A stretch of 64,000 nucleotides of DNA from Thalassobacillus devorans MSP14 (GTDB taxonomy: Bacteria; Bacillota; Bacilli; Bacillales; Halobacillaceae): positions 521,636 to 585,635 of the forward strand of contig NZ_KI543236.1 of assembly GCF_000496835.1 (NCBI RefSeq), written 5' to 3'. The translations under genes and the position numbers were made by a program. Position 1 is the stretch's first letter; each line of letters begins with the position of its first letter. Below the pieces are notes generated by a model that was not told the DNA's origin, ran no database searches, and was given only the letters and a program-made list of their open reading frames with translations. Positions 44,426 through 53,353 of the stretch are shown one piece after another.

Positions 44426-45325
44426 CTATTTTATAATTCCCAGACTTTGGGCAACCTCTTTAATTGCCTGGTAGTTTTCATTTTTCGTTTCAATGAAACG
44501 GTCTGTATGGAAAAGCTCAAGAATTTCCTTCTGGTCCTTATCCATATTCAGCAACGCTTCTTTTACCTTTTGCTTTGTACCATCGCCAAATGTTTCGTTA
44601 ACATTGTTAATTGTCCAGTTGTAATCATAATAAGCCGGTGTTGTATAAAAAACTTCGACTTTATCTGTATCCACTTTCCCTTCTTCTTTGGCACTCTTCC
44701 ATACTAACTCGTTCAGGGCACCAGCCTGAAATGAACCGGATTCTACTAATTGATAGGTGGCATCATGGGACCCGGAATAGTTCGGCTCCCCGTCAAAGTA
44801 CGTTTGCGGATCGATGCCAGCTTCTTTTAGAAAGTGGCGCGGCATTAAGTGACCCGATGTCGAGCTCTCACTTCCGAATGTAAAGCTTTTACCCTTCAAA
44901 TCTTCGAGACTATCTATGTTTAAATCCTTGTTCGCAATAAAAACCGAATGAAAATTTTCATCACTGGGTCTCTGGGCAATGGCTTCTGCGCCTTCCACCT
45001 GATTTCTGGCCTGTACACCAGTGAGGCCGCCAAACCATGCAAGCTGAATTTCCCCACGGTTAAAGGCGGTCACAAGTGCTGCGTAATCCTGGGATGGTAC
45101 ATATACCACATCCAGTCCCGTCTGCTTACTCAAATAATCGGTAAAGCGGTTGAATCGCCGATTCATGTCAGAAACATTCTGATCTGGAATCGCACCAACT
45201 TTAAAAGTTTGTGTTTCACTGTTTTTACTGCTTTCACCGTCTCCATTTGACGTTTCTTCATTTCCGCAAGCAGCTAGTATGACTGCTAACAACGTCATCA
45301 CTATGTAAAAAGACAAACGACGCAT
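44426..45325 (-). CDS. phnD: PhnD-like oxyanion-binding lipoprotein
   Basis: 299-aa substrate-binding lipoprotein (LAAC, Cys20) of the PhnD family: YVPSQDYAALVTAFNRGEI at about 80-98 in pattern, then AWFGGLTGVQAR and the ligand-loop GSESSTSGHLMPRHFL. The GGLTGVQAR and AIAQRPSD blocks resemble the subset annotated as putative selenate-binding rather than classical aminoethylphosphonate-binding PhnD; that resemblance is from memory. First gene of a four-gene operon; ribosome site AAGGAGG. A LysR regulator is divergent. Confidence 0.87.
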   Translation of the reverse strand: MRRLSFYIVMTLLAVILAACGNEETSNGDGESSKNSETQTFKVGAIPDQNVSDMNRRFNRFTDYLSKQTGLDVVYVPSQDYAALVTAFNRGEIQLAWFGGLTGVQARNQVEGAEAIAQRPSDENFHSVFIANKDLNIDSLEDLKGKSFTFGSESSTSGHLMPRHFLKEAGIDPQTYFDGEPNYSGSHDATYQLVESGSFQAGALNELVWKSAKEEGKVDTDKVEVFYTTPAYYDYNWTINNVNETFGDGTKQKVKEALLNMDKDQKEILELFHTDRFIETKNENYQAIKEVAQSLGIIK

Positions 45326-45340
45326 AAAAATCCTCCTTGT

Positions 45341-45355
45341 ATAAGTATTTCTTAT
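45341..45355. promoter_or_regulatory. LysR-box candidate
   Basis: Inverted repeat ATAAG-TATTT-CTTAT with the T-n11-A spacing typical of LysR-type regulator sites, 16 bases before the phnD start and in the gap shared with the divergent LysR gene. Confidence 0.5.
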
Positions 45356-45504
45356 TGGCAGTAAAATAAAAACTTATGACCGATAGTGAAAATTATAGGC
45401 TGAACTCATTCAAGAGTAAAGTGTGTTTTAGGAGAAAGAGGCTTTATTTACTTGTTTGGTAATATGTATAATAGTAGAAAAGCTGAATTTTTGGATGTGA
45501 AGCA

Positions 45505-46380
45505 ATGAACCTGAATCATTTGAAAGCATTTGTGAAAGTTGCAGAATTGAAGAACTATCAGGAAGTAGCCCGGCTGATCGGTGTTTCACAGCCTGCCGTC
45601 AGTCAGCGGATGAAAGCATTGGAGGATCATTTTCAGACAAAGCTGATCAGCCGGACTCCACAGGGGATATCACTGACTCCTCAAGGAGAGATGTTCTATG
45701 AAGAAAGTAAGGAAATACTGGTTAGATGGGAAAGGATGGAAGCGTACTATCTCCAGGATCAGCCGATAGGTAATTTAGCGATTGGTGCCAGTACGATTCC
45801 ATCGGAGTATCTGTTACCTAAACTGTTAAAGGAGTTTCGAAGTCAATATCCAGCCGTTCATTTCAGCATGCAAGTAGCAGGCTCCCGGAATATTCAGGAT
45901 CTGCTTTTGGAAAGACAGGTAGATTTGATTGTAACGGGAAAACCTGAGCGGCATGATCAGATTGAATCGATACCGTTTTACAAAGATCAGTTGACTTTGA
46001 TCATGCCCAGATCTGTAACGATAAATAACCTGAAAATGAAGGATTTACTTCAATATGACTGGATTGTCCGGGAACAGCACTCGGATACAAAACATACCTT
46101 TGAGCAAGCACTTTCATCCAGAGGTTTTCACGTTCAGGACCTTCATGTAGTCGGACAGGTTGGCAGCTCGGAAGCTGTCATAGCAGCTGTGGAAGCGGGG
46201 CTTGGAGTTTCAGTGGTTTCAGCACTTGCGGCTGAACGTGCAGAAAGGTATGGCAGAATAAAAACAGCTGCCATCAATGATCTTGATATATCGAGGGAGT
46301 TTTTCGTCTCTTGTCTCAAAGAAAATCAACAGTTTTCTACCATTGCTACTTTTGTAGACTTCGTTACGAGAGAGGTATAA
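45505..46380 (+). CDS. LysR-family transcriptional regulator
   Basis: 291-aa LysR regulator: winged helix at about 1-60 (ELKNYQEVARLIGVSQPAVSQRM pattern), then an effector domain beginning GNLAIGASTIPSEYLLPKLL at about 89-108. This GASTIP segment is characteristic of the CysL/selenium-associated LysR subgroup. It is divergent from the PhnCDE-type importer and probably controls it, with an oxyanion or sulfur-related signal as the likely effector. Functional details are inference. Confidence 0.88.
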   Translation: MNLNHLKAFVKVAELKNYQEVARLIGVSQPAVSQRMKALEDHFQTKLISRTPQGISLTPQGEMFYEESKEILVRWERMEAYYLQDQPIGNLAIGASTIPSEYLLPKLLKEFRSQYPAVHFSMQVAGSRNIQDLLLERQVDLIVTGKPERHDQIESIPFYKDQLTLIMPRSVTINNLKMKDLLQYDWIVREQHSDTKHTFEQALSSRGFHVQDLHVVGQVGSSEAVIAAVEAGLGVSVVSALAAERAERYGRIKTAAINDLDISREFFVSCLKENQQFSTIATFVDFVTREV

Positions 46381-46432
46381 AAGTGCCTGCCCCCATTGAG
46401 CTAATGCATTACCAGTTTGGGGGCGGGTGATT
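46381..46432. repeat. Dispersed palindromic element, copy f
   Basis: AAGTGCCTGCCCCCATTG, centre GCTAATGCATTACC, then TTTGGGGGCGGGTGAT (right arm partly decayed). It directly abuts the stop of the arr gene and the stop of the LysR gene. Confidence 0.7.
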
Positions 46433-46849
46433 TTAATCGTATATGACTGCTTTTCCTTGTTCACGTAACTTTCTTAAAGCGGTAAGCATATGATTTATTT
46501 CTTCATCCGAATGTCTTTCCCACGCCTTTAATTCGGCTACTATTTTCAAAGGGGACTTAGACCTATACGAACGTGTGGGGTTTCCGGGGAACTTTTTGTC
46601 CGTTACGTTCGGATCATTTTCAAATTCTCCTAATGGTTCTACAATATAAATTCTTTCTTTTGAATCAGACTTTGCTAATTCAGCACCCCATTTAGCAGCC
46701 TCTAGTGTTGCAGTGAAATAAATATAGTTTGATTTTTTGTCCTGGTAGTTTGATGCGTGTTGCGGTTTCAATAGATCTCCAATATTCAGTGCTGCCTTCG
46801 TACCATGAAAAAATGGGCCTTCGTCTAAGACATCATTTTTGTCATTCAT
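46433..46849 (-). CDS. arr: Rifampin ADP-ribosyltransferase (Arr)
   Basis: 138-aa NAD+:rifampin ADP-ribosyltransferase, an enzyme known to inactivate rifamycins by ADP-ribosylation. The full-length domain matches the Arr family: GPFFHGTKA at about 11-19, YFTATLEAAKWGAELA at about 44-59, and EFENDPNVTDKKFPGNPTRSYR pattern at about 75-96. The ATG follows AGAGGTG. It sits between two palindromic elements (46381-46432 and 47001-47052), with no resistance-island genes around it. Confidence 0.93.
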   Translation of the reverse strand: MNDKNDVLDEGPFFHGTKAALNIGDLLKPQHASNYQDKKSNYIYFTATLEAAKWGAELAKSDSKERIYIVEPLGEFENDPNVTDKKFPGNPTRSYRSKSPLKIVAELKAWERHSDEEINHMLTALRKLREQGKAVIYD

Positions 46850-47000
46850 ACCGATACACCTCTTACTTTTAGATTTGTGTATTACAGTATAGGTCAGGAA
46901 CGATAGAAATAGTAGTCTATAAAAAATTTTTAATTAGGAGTATAATGGAAGTAGAAAGGTTGAAGTCGAACGCAATCACCTATTACCTAAGCTGTATTAA

Positions 47001-47052
47001 AAGTGCCTGATCCCAATCTGTTACCACTTTAGCAGGATGGGGATCAGGCACT
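47001..47052. repeat. Dispersed palindromic element, copy g
   Basis: AAGTGCCTGATCCCAATC, centre GTTACCACTTTAGC, AGGATGGGGATCAGGCACT; upstream of arr and of the following flavoprotein gene. Confidence 0.78.
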
Positions 47053-47128
47053 GTCGATTATTCGCTGCTTAAAGGCAAAACGAATTTTTTTATACTATTT
47101 TATGTATGATGGATGGGAGTTGTCAGGC

Positions 47129-48481
47129 TTGTTACGAGGAGAAAAGGCTGTTGTTATTGGCGGAGGCATTGCTGGGAAACTGGCTGCACGTGTGCTGGCT
47201 GATTCTTTCAAAAAAGTAATTATTTTAGAACGGGATTCAGAATCCGATGGCCCTACTCCGAGAAAAGGGGCACCTCAGGGAAAGCATATCCATGCGCTAC
47301 TGTTTGCCGGTGCGAATGGCCTGGAGCGTTTGTTTCCTGGTATCATGGAAACGTTTAACACAAGCGGAGCAGTTAAAATCAATGCAACCAAGGACATTGC
47401 CTGGTTTCACCATGGGGTTTGGAAGCTCCGCTTTAATGGAGACTACACAACCATTCTTCAGACACGCCCGCATCTGGAATGGCATATCGAACAATATATA
47501 AAAGGGATTCCAAACGTAACTATTAAGTACAGCCAAACGGTTCGTGAATTTCTATTTGCGAAAGAAGAAAATCGAATCACCGGCGTCGAAATAGCTGATG
47601 GCGAGACGAGAAAAAACATTCATGCGGATTTCGTGGTGGATGCCAGTGGCGTGAGCAGTCTATCTTCAAAGTGGCTCATGAAACGAGAAGTACATATACC
47701 TGTTGAGAAGGTAAAAATCGATTTGAGTTATTTTACTAAAACGCTTGAACTCCCTGATAACCCAGACAGAGACTGGGCCATTAAACTCGTGTATCCAACC
47801 CCTCCGTTTGAAAAAATCGGCGGTGGCATTTCGAGGGTAGAGGGCAATCGTTATTTAGTCACGTTCATGGGATACCATAACGAGCTTAACGAAAAAGAAG
47901 TATTAAAAAGTGATGATAGCTTTATAGAAATCGCCAGGAAATTGCCGAAACTGGATCTCTATCATGAACTGAAGGATGCCACTGCTTTATCCAGTACTTC
48001 TACTTTCCGTGTACCGGATATCACTAGGAAAAGAATGGATAAAGTGAATGATATGCCAAACGGTCTTTTGATGATCGGGGATACGATATGCAGAATTGAC
48101 CCCTTTTTTGGGCAGGGGATGAGTATTGCCGTCCTGGAAGCATTGGCATTGGAAAACTTGCTTACTGACCAAAACAGTTCCAATCAACAAATAATTGAAA
48201 AGTTTCATGAAGAGACCGGGAAAATTATTTCCCCTATATGGAATATGGTGATCACTGAAGATTTTCGCTACCCCGATACTGTCGGGAAGAAGCCCGCGGG
48301 CCTTTTGATTCAGCAATGGTATGCGAAGAACATTTTTCTTTTATCATCGGAAAATAAATATGTCTATCAGTCTTTCATTCGTGTGATGCATCTGCTTGGC
48401 CCAACTTCTGCTTTGATGCGTCCGGGAATTGTAAAAAGTGTTTTGAAGCGGACATTTACCAAAGATCATAAAATACATTAG
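47129..48481 (+). CDS. FAD-dependent oxidoreductase
   Basis: About 450-aa flavoprotein of the geranylgeranyl-reductase/PHBH-like fold: GGGIAGKLAARVLADSFKKV pattern at the N-terminus (FAD), the middle-domain block VVDASGVSS, and GDTICRIDPFFGQGMSIAVLEALAL, the conserved DG/FAD-pyrophosphate segment near residue 315. The likely start is TTG 47129, 9 bases after GGGAG; the ATG at 47102 lacks a site. The substrate is unknown. A 33-bp repeat begins 16 bases after its stop. Confidence 0.8.
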   Translation: MLRGEKAVVIGGGIAGKLAARVLADSFKKVIILERDSESDGPTPRKGAPQGKHIHALLFAGANGLERLFPGIMETFNTSGAVKINATKDIAWFHHGVWKLRFNGDYTTILQTRPHLEWHIEQYIKGIPNVTIKYSQTVREFLFAKEENRITGVEIADGETRKNIHADFVVDASGVSSLSSKWLMKREVHIPVEKVKIDLSYFTKTLELPDNPDRDWAIKLVYPTPPFEKIGGGISRVEGNRYLVTFMGYHNELNEKEVLKSDDSFIEIARKLPKLDLYHELKDATALSSTSTFRVPDITRKRMDKVNDMPNGLLMIGDTICRIDPFFGQGMSIAVLEALALENLLTDQNSSNQQIIEKFHEETGKIISPIWNMVITEDFRYPDTVGKKPAGLLIQQWYAKNIFLLSSENKYVYQSFIRVMHLLGPTSALMRPGIVKSVLKRTFTKDHKIH

Positions 48482-48496
48482 GTCAGAAGGTTAAGG

Positions 48497-48529
48497 CGTT
48501 AAGCCAGAACATGCCGGCGTTAGGGAAGA
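48497..48529. repeat. 33-bp imperfect direct repeat, copy 1
   Basis: CGTTAAG-CAGAACATG-CGTTAGGGAAGA pattern; matches 51097-51129 at 29 of 33 positions. It lies in the 3' region of the FAD-oxidoreductase gene. Confidence 0.75.
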
Positions 48530-48639
48530 GTTACCAATCAAAGTGTTTATGTTAAGTAAAAAAGACTGCAGGTGAATCAACATCTACGGTCGGTAATTGA
48601 AGGATTCCCTTCAAGGCGGAATCGGCACTAAAGAAGCAA

Positions 48640-48678
48640 AAATCCACCGGAGTCTTAGCTCGAGCGTGGGTTTTTTTA
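48640..48678 (+). terminator. Terminator before the GMC pair
   Basis: CCAC-GGAG ... CTC-GTGG stem-loop with T7. Confidence 0.6.
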
Positions 48679-48767
48679 TGAAATGCCAATATAACTATTC
48701 ATAAAGGTATAAAAAGAATATTTAATAATAGTATCTCATTAACAGCAGATAAATGTGGAGGTGTAAA

Positions 48768-49385
48768 ATGGTAATATCCTCTATGTCTTGCCAATGGTCA
48801 TACACCACACAATTGAATTTTATGGCTGTTGTTGATGCCCTTATTCCGTCTAGTGTGGTTACATCCAACTGTGGATGTACAGTTCAATATGGTGGGGTGC
48901 CTTTGTCTATCTGGGAGTACCTTCTCATGTCAATAGACAGCCTGCCAGTGCCGTTAACAGAGGAAACTTCTCAACTTCTTGATTTATCAGCCTTCCATAT
49001 ATACAAGAAACGTTACCCTTTATCTTTTCTTATCTATCATCCCCATACTTCACAGGCCCTTTTCTCTACATTATCCAGGAAAGACCGATTAAGAGCTATC
49101 AATCTTTTAGAAAAACTAATGGTTCCGAGTGATAGTTTTCCTGTTCCTTACAAAAATAATCCTATTATAGTGCAAATCATGATTGATTCTTTATACCAAT
49201 TAACTTTTTTCGGCTATTACTCGGAATGGTTTGGGTACGGGGAGACACGGATACATTCACCTGCTTTCAGCTCTCTTCGCACCTATCCAGTAAGCTGGGC
49301 TTACACGGGTTATCCCGGGCCTTCTTTTGGTTATCGGGATTTCAGAGGTTTTTTGTTAAAAATGAAGGACTTAAAGCAGGAGTGA
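48768..49385 (+). CDS. Gluconate 2-dehydrogenase subunit 3-like protein
   Basis: 205-aa protein resembling the small (subunit 3) component of flavin-dependent sugar/alcohol dehydrogenases. The C-terminal block ...SWAYTGYPGPSFGYRDFRG is characteristic. The N-terminus lacks an obvious twin-arginine signal, which many homologues have. The ATG at 48768 has a GTGGAGGTG site. It ends 6 bases before the GMC gene, forming a two-subunit enzyme. A cytochrome subunit is not encoded next to it. Confidence 0.72.
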   Translation: MVISSMSCQWSYTTQLNFMAVVDALIPSSVVTSNCGCTVQYGGVPLSIWEYLLMSIDSLPVPLTEETSQLLDLSAFHIYKKRYPLSFLIYHPHTSQALFSTLSRKDRLRAINLLEKLMVPSDSFPVPYKNNPIIVQIMIDSLYQLTFFGYYSEWFGYGETRIHSPAFSSLRTYPVSWAYTGYPGPSFGYRDFRGFLLKMKDLKQE

Positions 49386-49391
49386 TTCTAT

Positions 49392-51092
49392 ATGCAAAAA
49401 CCTGATGTAATTGTCATCGGGGCAGGTGGTGGCGGAGCCGTAATAGCAAAGGAACTCGGTGAATTAGGTTTATGTGTTCTGGTGCTGGAAGCAGGGCCAT
49501 GGTATGGGAATAAGCAATGGCCACATCCCAATATTGAAAAAGGAGGATTTTGCAGCCGAAGCGTTGCTGATTTAGATGTCAGCCTTTTTAAGGAGAGCTA
49601 CAATAAGTTAGAAAATAATATGAATGATCAGATTGCAGGTAAATTGCGTTGGGGGCCTGCTAACCGGGAGAATCCTCCCTGGAATCGAAACTTTCAACAA
49701 CGAGGGTTTGCTTGGCAGAATTCGGGTGTGGGTGGTTCTACTCAACACTATCTGGCAAACTCTCCCCGTGCTATTCCTTCTGCTATCGAGAGACAATGGC
49801 CGCTGTCTTATCGTGAATTGATTCCATATTACGAAAAAGTAGAAGCAGAGTTGCCAGTAGAATTCGCCCCCACTACTTCAAAGGAAGAACTATTTTATTA
49901 TGGAGCAAAAAAAGCTGGGTGGAACCTTTTAAGTACACTCGATGTAGGATCCCCGGGATTTCGACCTCAGCCTAATGCGATCCTGCCTCCAAATGAAAAC
50001 CTTCTTCATCCAGCCTACACAGAAGAGCAGTTATCATGGATGGAGGGGTGTACGCTTGCGGGTCATTGTATCAATGGCTGTCCCCATGGCCCATCAGTTG
50101 CTAAAATTGCTAAACGTTCCACAAATGTCAGCTATGTACCTTTAGCTTTAAATACAGGAAAAGTGGAGATCCGACCCAATACATTTTCCTATCAAGTGAT
50201 TACAGAAAACCACCCTAAAGAAGGAATAAGGGCAACTGGGGTGAAAGTAAGAAACACATGGACTGGTGAAAAGGAAGAATTATTTGCTGATTGTATCATT
50301 ATAGCAGCTGGCGCGATTGAAACCCCCCGTCTGTGGCTCAATTCCTCCTTGCCTTTTAATCCATGGGCAGGCAGAGGACTTGTGAACCATAACATGGATA
50401 TGGTTACGGGTGTTTTTAATGAAATAGAACTGCTTCCAATATTAGGGACTCCTGCAGTAAATCCCTTTGTCGGTCATACCTCAGGCGCCAGGCTGGACTA
50501 CCCTGGATTAGGTTCTATCCAAATAATAGGAACCAGTCCTGGATTAATGGCGAGCTTTTCTTATGCATTAGGTCATTCAGAAACTAAAACGTTCCATCAA
50601 AACAGCAATGAAAACGCGTTTAAAACAGGGCGGGTTATTGGAAAAGAGTTAATCGAATTAATGGCAGATTATCAAACTTCATTAAGTATATTGATTGTGA
50701 CGGACGATGAAGTTGATCAAAAAAATAATGTCTCCATTGTACCTGCCACCCTGGATGAACATGGAGCGATACCATCCATACGTTATGACCCAACAAGGAA
50801 TACTCGCAGGAAGAAGGGGAAACTTGTAAAAATAGCAGCAGACATCCTTTTTCAAGCTGGAGCGAGAAAGGTCATCCATTCCCATTGGCCCGACGGTTTG
50901 ATGATTCATATCATGAGTACAATGAGAATGGGCTATGTCGTTGATGAAAACTGTGAGGCACTGCAAGTCAGCAGGTTGTTTATAGCAGATAATAGTGTGC
51001 TGACTAATGGACTGGGTGGAGCAAATCCCACCCTGACAACTCAGGCGTTAGCAACAAGGACGGCTGAGAAAATCTATAACAAATACTTTTAA
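49392..51092 (+). CDS. GMC-family dehydrogenase, large subunit
   Basis: 566-aa GMC flavoprotein with FAD motif GAGGGGAVIAKELGELGL at about 9-26, VGGSTQHYLANSPRAIP near residue 115, and the C-terminal GMC segment NGLGGANPTLTTQALATRTAE. A cysteine cluster C-x5-C-x3-C (GCTLAGHCINGCPHG) is at about 217-231, the place where gluconate/glucose-dehydrogenase-type enzymes carry an Fe-S or Cys-rich site. It pairs with the subunit-3-like gene. The substrate, a polyol or sugar acid, is not identified. Electron acceptor unknown. Confidence 0.88.
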   Translation: MQKPDVIVIGAGGGGAVIAKELGELGLCVLVLEAGPWYGNKQWPHPNIEKGGFCSRSVADLDVSLFKESYNKLENNMNDQIAGKLRWGPANRENPPWNRNFQQRGFAWQNSGVGGSTQHYLANSPRAIPSAIERQWPLSYRELIPYYEKVEAELPVEFAPTTSKEELFYYGAKKAGWNLLSTLDVGSPGFRPQPNAILPPNENLLHPAYTEEQLSWMEGCTLAGHCINGCPHGPSVAKIAKRSTNVSYVPLALNTGKVEIRPNTFSYQVITENHPKEGIRATGVKVRNTWTGEKEELFADCIIIAAGAIETPRLWLNSSLPFNPWAGRGLVNHNMDMVTGVFNEIELLPILGTPAVNPFVGHTSGARLDYPGLGSIQIIGTSPGLMASFSYALGHSETKTFHQNSNENAFKTGRVIGKELIELMADYQTSLSILIVTDDEVDQKNNVSIVPATLDEHGAIPSIRYDPTRNTRRKKGKLVKIAADILFQAGARKVIHSHWPDGLMIHIMSTMRMGYVVDENCEALQVSRLFIADNSVLTNGLGGANPTLTTQALATRTAEKIYNKYF

Positions 51093-51096
51093 GATA

Positions 51097-51129
51097 CGTT
51101 AAGTCAGAACATGTCCACGTTAGGGAAGA
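51097..51129. repeat. 33-bp imperfect direct repeat, copy 2
   Basis: Second copy, 5 bases after the GMC stop; continues into a GGGAA/TTCCC inverted pair at 51123-51138. Confidence 0.75.
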
Positions 51130-51181
51130 AGATTCCCTGATAATGATATAATAACCGCACATCCTAATCTTAAGAGAAATT

Positions 51182-51231
51182 AAAAACGGCTTTGGCCCTG
51201 GGTAAGACAGAGCTAAAGCCGTTTATTTTTG
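51182..51231. terminator. Bidirectional terminator
   Basis: AAAAACGGCTTTGGC ... GCTAAAGCCGTTTATTTTT between the GMC gene and the convergent amidase. Confidence 0.8.
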
Positions 51232-51245
51232 TATAAATGGCAGAG

Positions 51246-52928
51246 TTAATTTCCGCTGGTTGCCGGATCCGCCTCCAAGACCGGGATTTCACGATACTGG
51301 GTAGCCTGCTCATAATCATATGCCATCCCAAGCAGTTCCGCTTCACTCCACATTTTTCCGAAAAATGCGAGGGAAAATGGTTTCCCGCTTTGGTAATAGC
51401 CGGCCGGTACCGTTACCAGTGGCTGGCCGCTGATGTTGACTTCCGGTGATGCGGTCGGCTGGTGGATGCCTTCAGTCAGCGGCGGGATTTCGGCTGCCAT
51501 CTGCGGGTAAACAAAGGCGTCCAGGTCATGTTTTTTCATGACGCCCTGGATGATGTCCTGGTAATTTTCCCTGGCGTCGAAAAAGTAGCTTAGGTCCGGT
51601 ACCTGATATGGATCTTGCAGCTTCTCTTTCAAATTGGCTTTATAAAAGTTCTGAAGTGGTTCGCCTGCTGCCCAGGGTGCTGTGTCCACTTGATTGAACA
51701 GCTCGGGAAGGGAAGGAATCGTTTCTTGCGGGTCCATCCGGTCGAGGTAAGCCTGGATATCGCTCACGAAGGCGTCATAACCGATGTTGCCGGTCGCTTC
51801 TGTAAAACTGGCAAACCCGCTTCCCGCGAAAGGATTGCGGACAACTTCTGCACCTTGAGCTTCCAGTTCCCGAACAGCACGGTCATACAATTGCTGCGTT
51901 TCTTGGGACAATGCTTCTCCTCGCCAGCCTGGCCCGTAGAGACCGATGCGTTTTCCTTCCAAGGCATCTTCTGTCAAGTTTCCGCTATAACCCTCCTCCG
52001 GCAGTTTCCCTGCGGCAGCCTCCGTTTTAGGGTCTTCGGGATGTTTTCCGGCAATGGCCTCCAGCATGATCGCCGCGTCCTGCACTGTCCGGGCATGCGG
52101 TCCGAGCACGTCTCTTGTGCTTGCTGCAAACGGCGCAGCTCCGGTGTTAGGGACAAGGCCGAACGTCGGTTTCACTCCGACTAATGCCTGGGAAGCGGCA
52201 GGGTTCTGGATAGAACCGCCGGTTTCTGCTGCAATTCCTAAGACTGCGAGATTACCAGAAACAGCGGTTGCTGTCCCGGAACTGCTTCCGCCTGGAGCGA
52301 AGGCTGGATCAATGGCGTTCAATGTTTTTCCTGCCCAGCTGGTATTGGCATTCGTTGCCGATATACTGAAAGCAGGCATGTTCGTTTTGGCTAGGATAAT
52401 GGCGCCTTCTTCTCTTAGTCTTTTAACGATCGGTGCGTCAACCTGCGGCATAATCTCTACTCCGCCCGCTTCTTTATAGAAACCTTCCCAACCGAATGTG
52501 GAAGGAAAGCCGGTGACATCGACCGTTTCCTTCAGGACGACCGGTACACCTGCCAATTTTCCAGGAGAGTCTTCTTTTTTAATTCGTGCATCCATGGCAC
52601 TTGCCTCTTGCATGGCGTGGTCATTGACAAAAGTAAACGCGTTATATGTATCCTCATATTGTTCGATGCGTTCCAGGTGTGCCTGAACGACATCTGTTAC
52701 GGTAAAAACCCCATTTTGGTAGCCTCGAATCAGTTCATCTACGGTGAGTTCCCTGCCATCTTCCAGCCGTTCACGCAGATCCATTCCCTGATAGGGGAAA
52801 TTTTTATGTTCGAGGACTTTCGTATGGCCGGATGCATTTTCCGGCGGAGCAAGGGAAGAATTGACTCCAATAAATATCCCCGCAAAAGCCAGGATGAACG
52901 TAATGACAACAGCCTGCAGTTTCTTCAT
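51246..52928 (-). CDS. Secreted amidase (amidase-signature family)
   Basis: 560-aa amidase-signature enzyme with an N-terminal signal peptide or anchor (hydrophobic residues 5-22). The Ser-cisSer-Lys triad is Lys133 (VLKETVD), Ser215 (APGGSSSGT) and Ser239 (ETGGSIQNPA). In the classical motif GTDTGGSIR, here AETGGSIQ, a Gln replaces the Arg. It would hydrolyse an amide outside the cell; substrate unknown. It lacks GatA's partner genes, so it is not a tRNA amidotransferase. Start codon ATG 52928. Confidence 0.87.
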   Translation of the reverse strand: MKKLQAVVITFILAFAGIFIGVNSSLAPPENASGHTKVLEHKNFPYQGMDLRERLEDGRELTVDELIRGYQNGVFTVTDVVQAHLERIEQYEDTYNAFTFVNDHAMQEASAMDARIKKEDSPGKLAGVPVVLKETVDVTGFPSTFGWEGFYKEAGGVEIMPQVDAPIVKRLREEGAIILAKTNMPAFSISATNANTSWAGKTLNAIDPAFAPGGSSSGTATAVSGNLAVLGIAAETGGSIQNPAASQALVGVKPTFGLVPNTGAAPFAASTRDVLGPHARTVQDAAIMLEAIAGKHPEDPKTEAAAGKLPEEGYSGNLTEDALEGKRIGLYGPGWRGEALSQETQQLYDRAVRELEAQGAEVVRNPFAGSGFASFTEATGNIGYDAFVSDIQAYLDRMDPQETIPSLPELFNQVDTAPWAAGEPLQNFYKANLKEKLQDPYQVPDLSYFFDARENYQDIIQGVMKKHDLDAFVYPQMAAEIPPLTEGIHQPTASPEVNISGQPLVTVPAGYYQSGKPFSLAFFGKMWSEAELLGMAYDYEQATQYREIPVLEADPATSGN

Positions 52929-53230
52929 GATCTAACACCCCCTATCTTCCTAACAAAGGTAGAATACCATAGATTCATTTTCTAATAAATGGTTGTTACT
53001 AGAATGTAAGATTGAATGATCATCCGTTAAACGACCACCTTAATATTAAATGCCAGAATCTTAATGAATTTTCATCGATTACCTGGAAAGTAAAACAGTT
53101 TAAGGATATTAAAGGGTGGCTTTTGCCCATTATTACATCTACCCATATGTTAAATAATGGATAATATCCGTTGATATATCCCTACACTGGCAGTGGAAAG
53201 GGTGTAATTGATAACGTGTCTCAATTACTA

Positions 53231-53259
53231 TTGACTATGATTATCATTCTCAATTAACA
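53231..53259 (+). promoter_or_regulatory. Siderophore operon promoter with Fur box
   Basis: TTGACT, 17 bases, TTAACA. The spacer holds TGATTATCATTCTCA (53238-53252), which matches the Fur 7-1-7 consensus TGATAAT-n-ATTATCA at 12 of 14 positions. Iron-repressed expression is likely. Confidence 0.75.
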
Positions 53260-53276
53260 TGTTTGTAAGACTTAAT

Positions 53277-53291
53277 TGAAAATGGTTTTCA
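53277..53291 (+). promoter_or_regulatory. Second Fur box
   Basis: TGAAAATGGTTTTCA, a perfect inverted repeat around the centre, matching the Fur 7-1-7 pattern at 11 of 14 positions, just downstream of the first. Confidence 0.7.
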
Positions 53292-53353
53292 ATTAATCGC
53301 TTCTTCCAGTAAACTTCCCTGGTTATTAAAAAAATCGAAAGGAATGATAGCAT

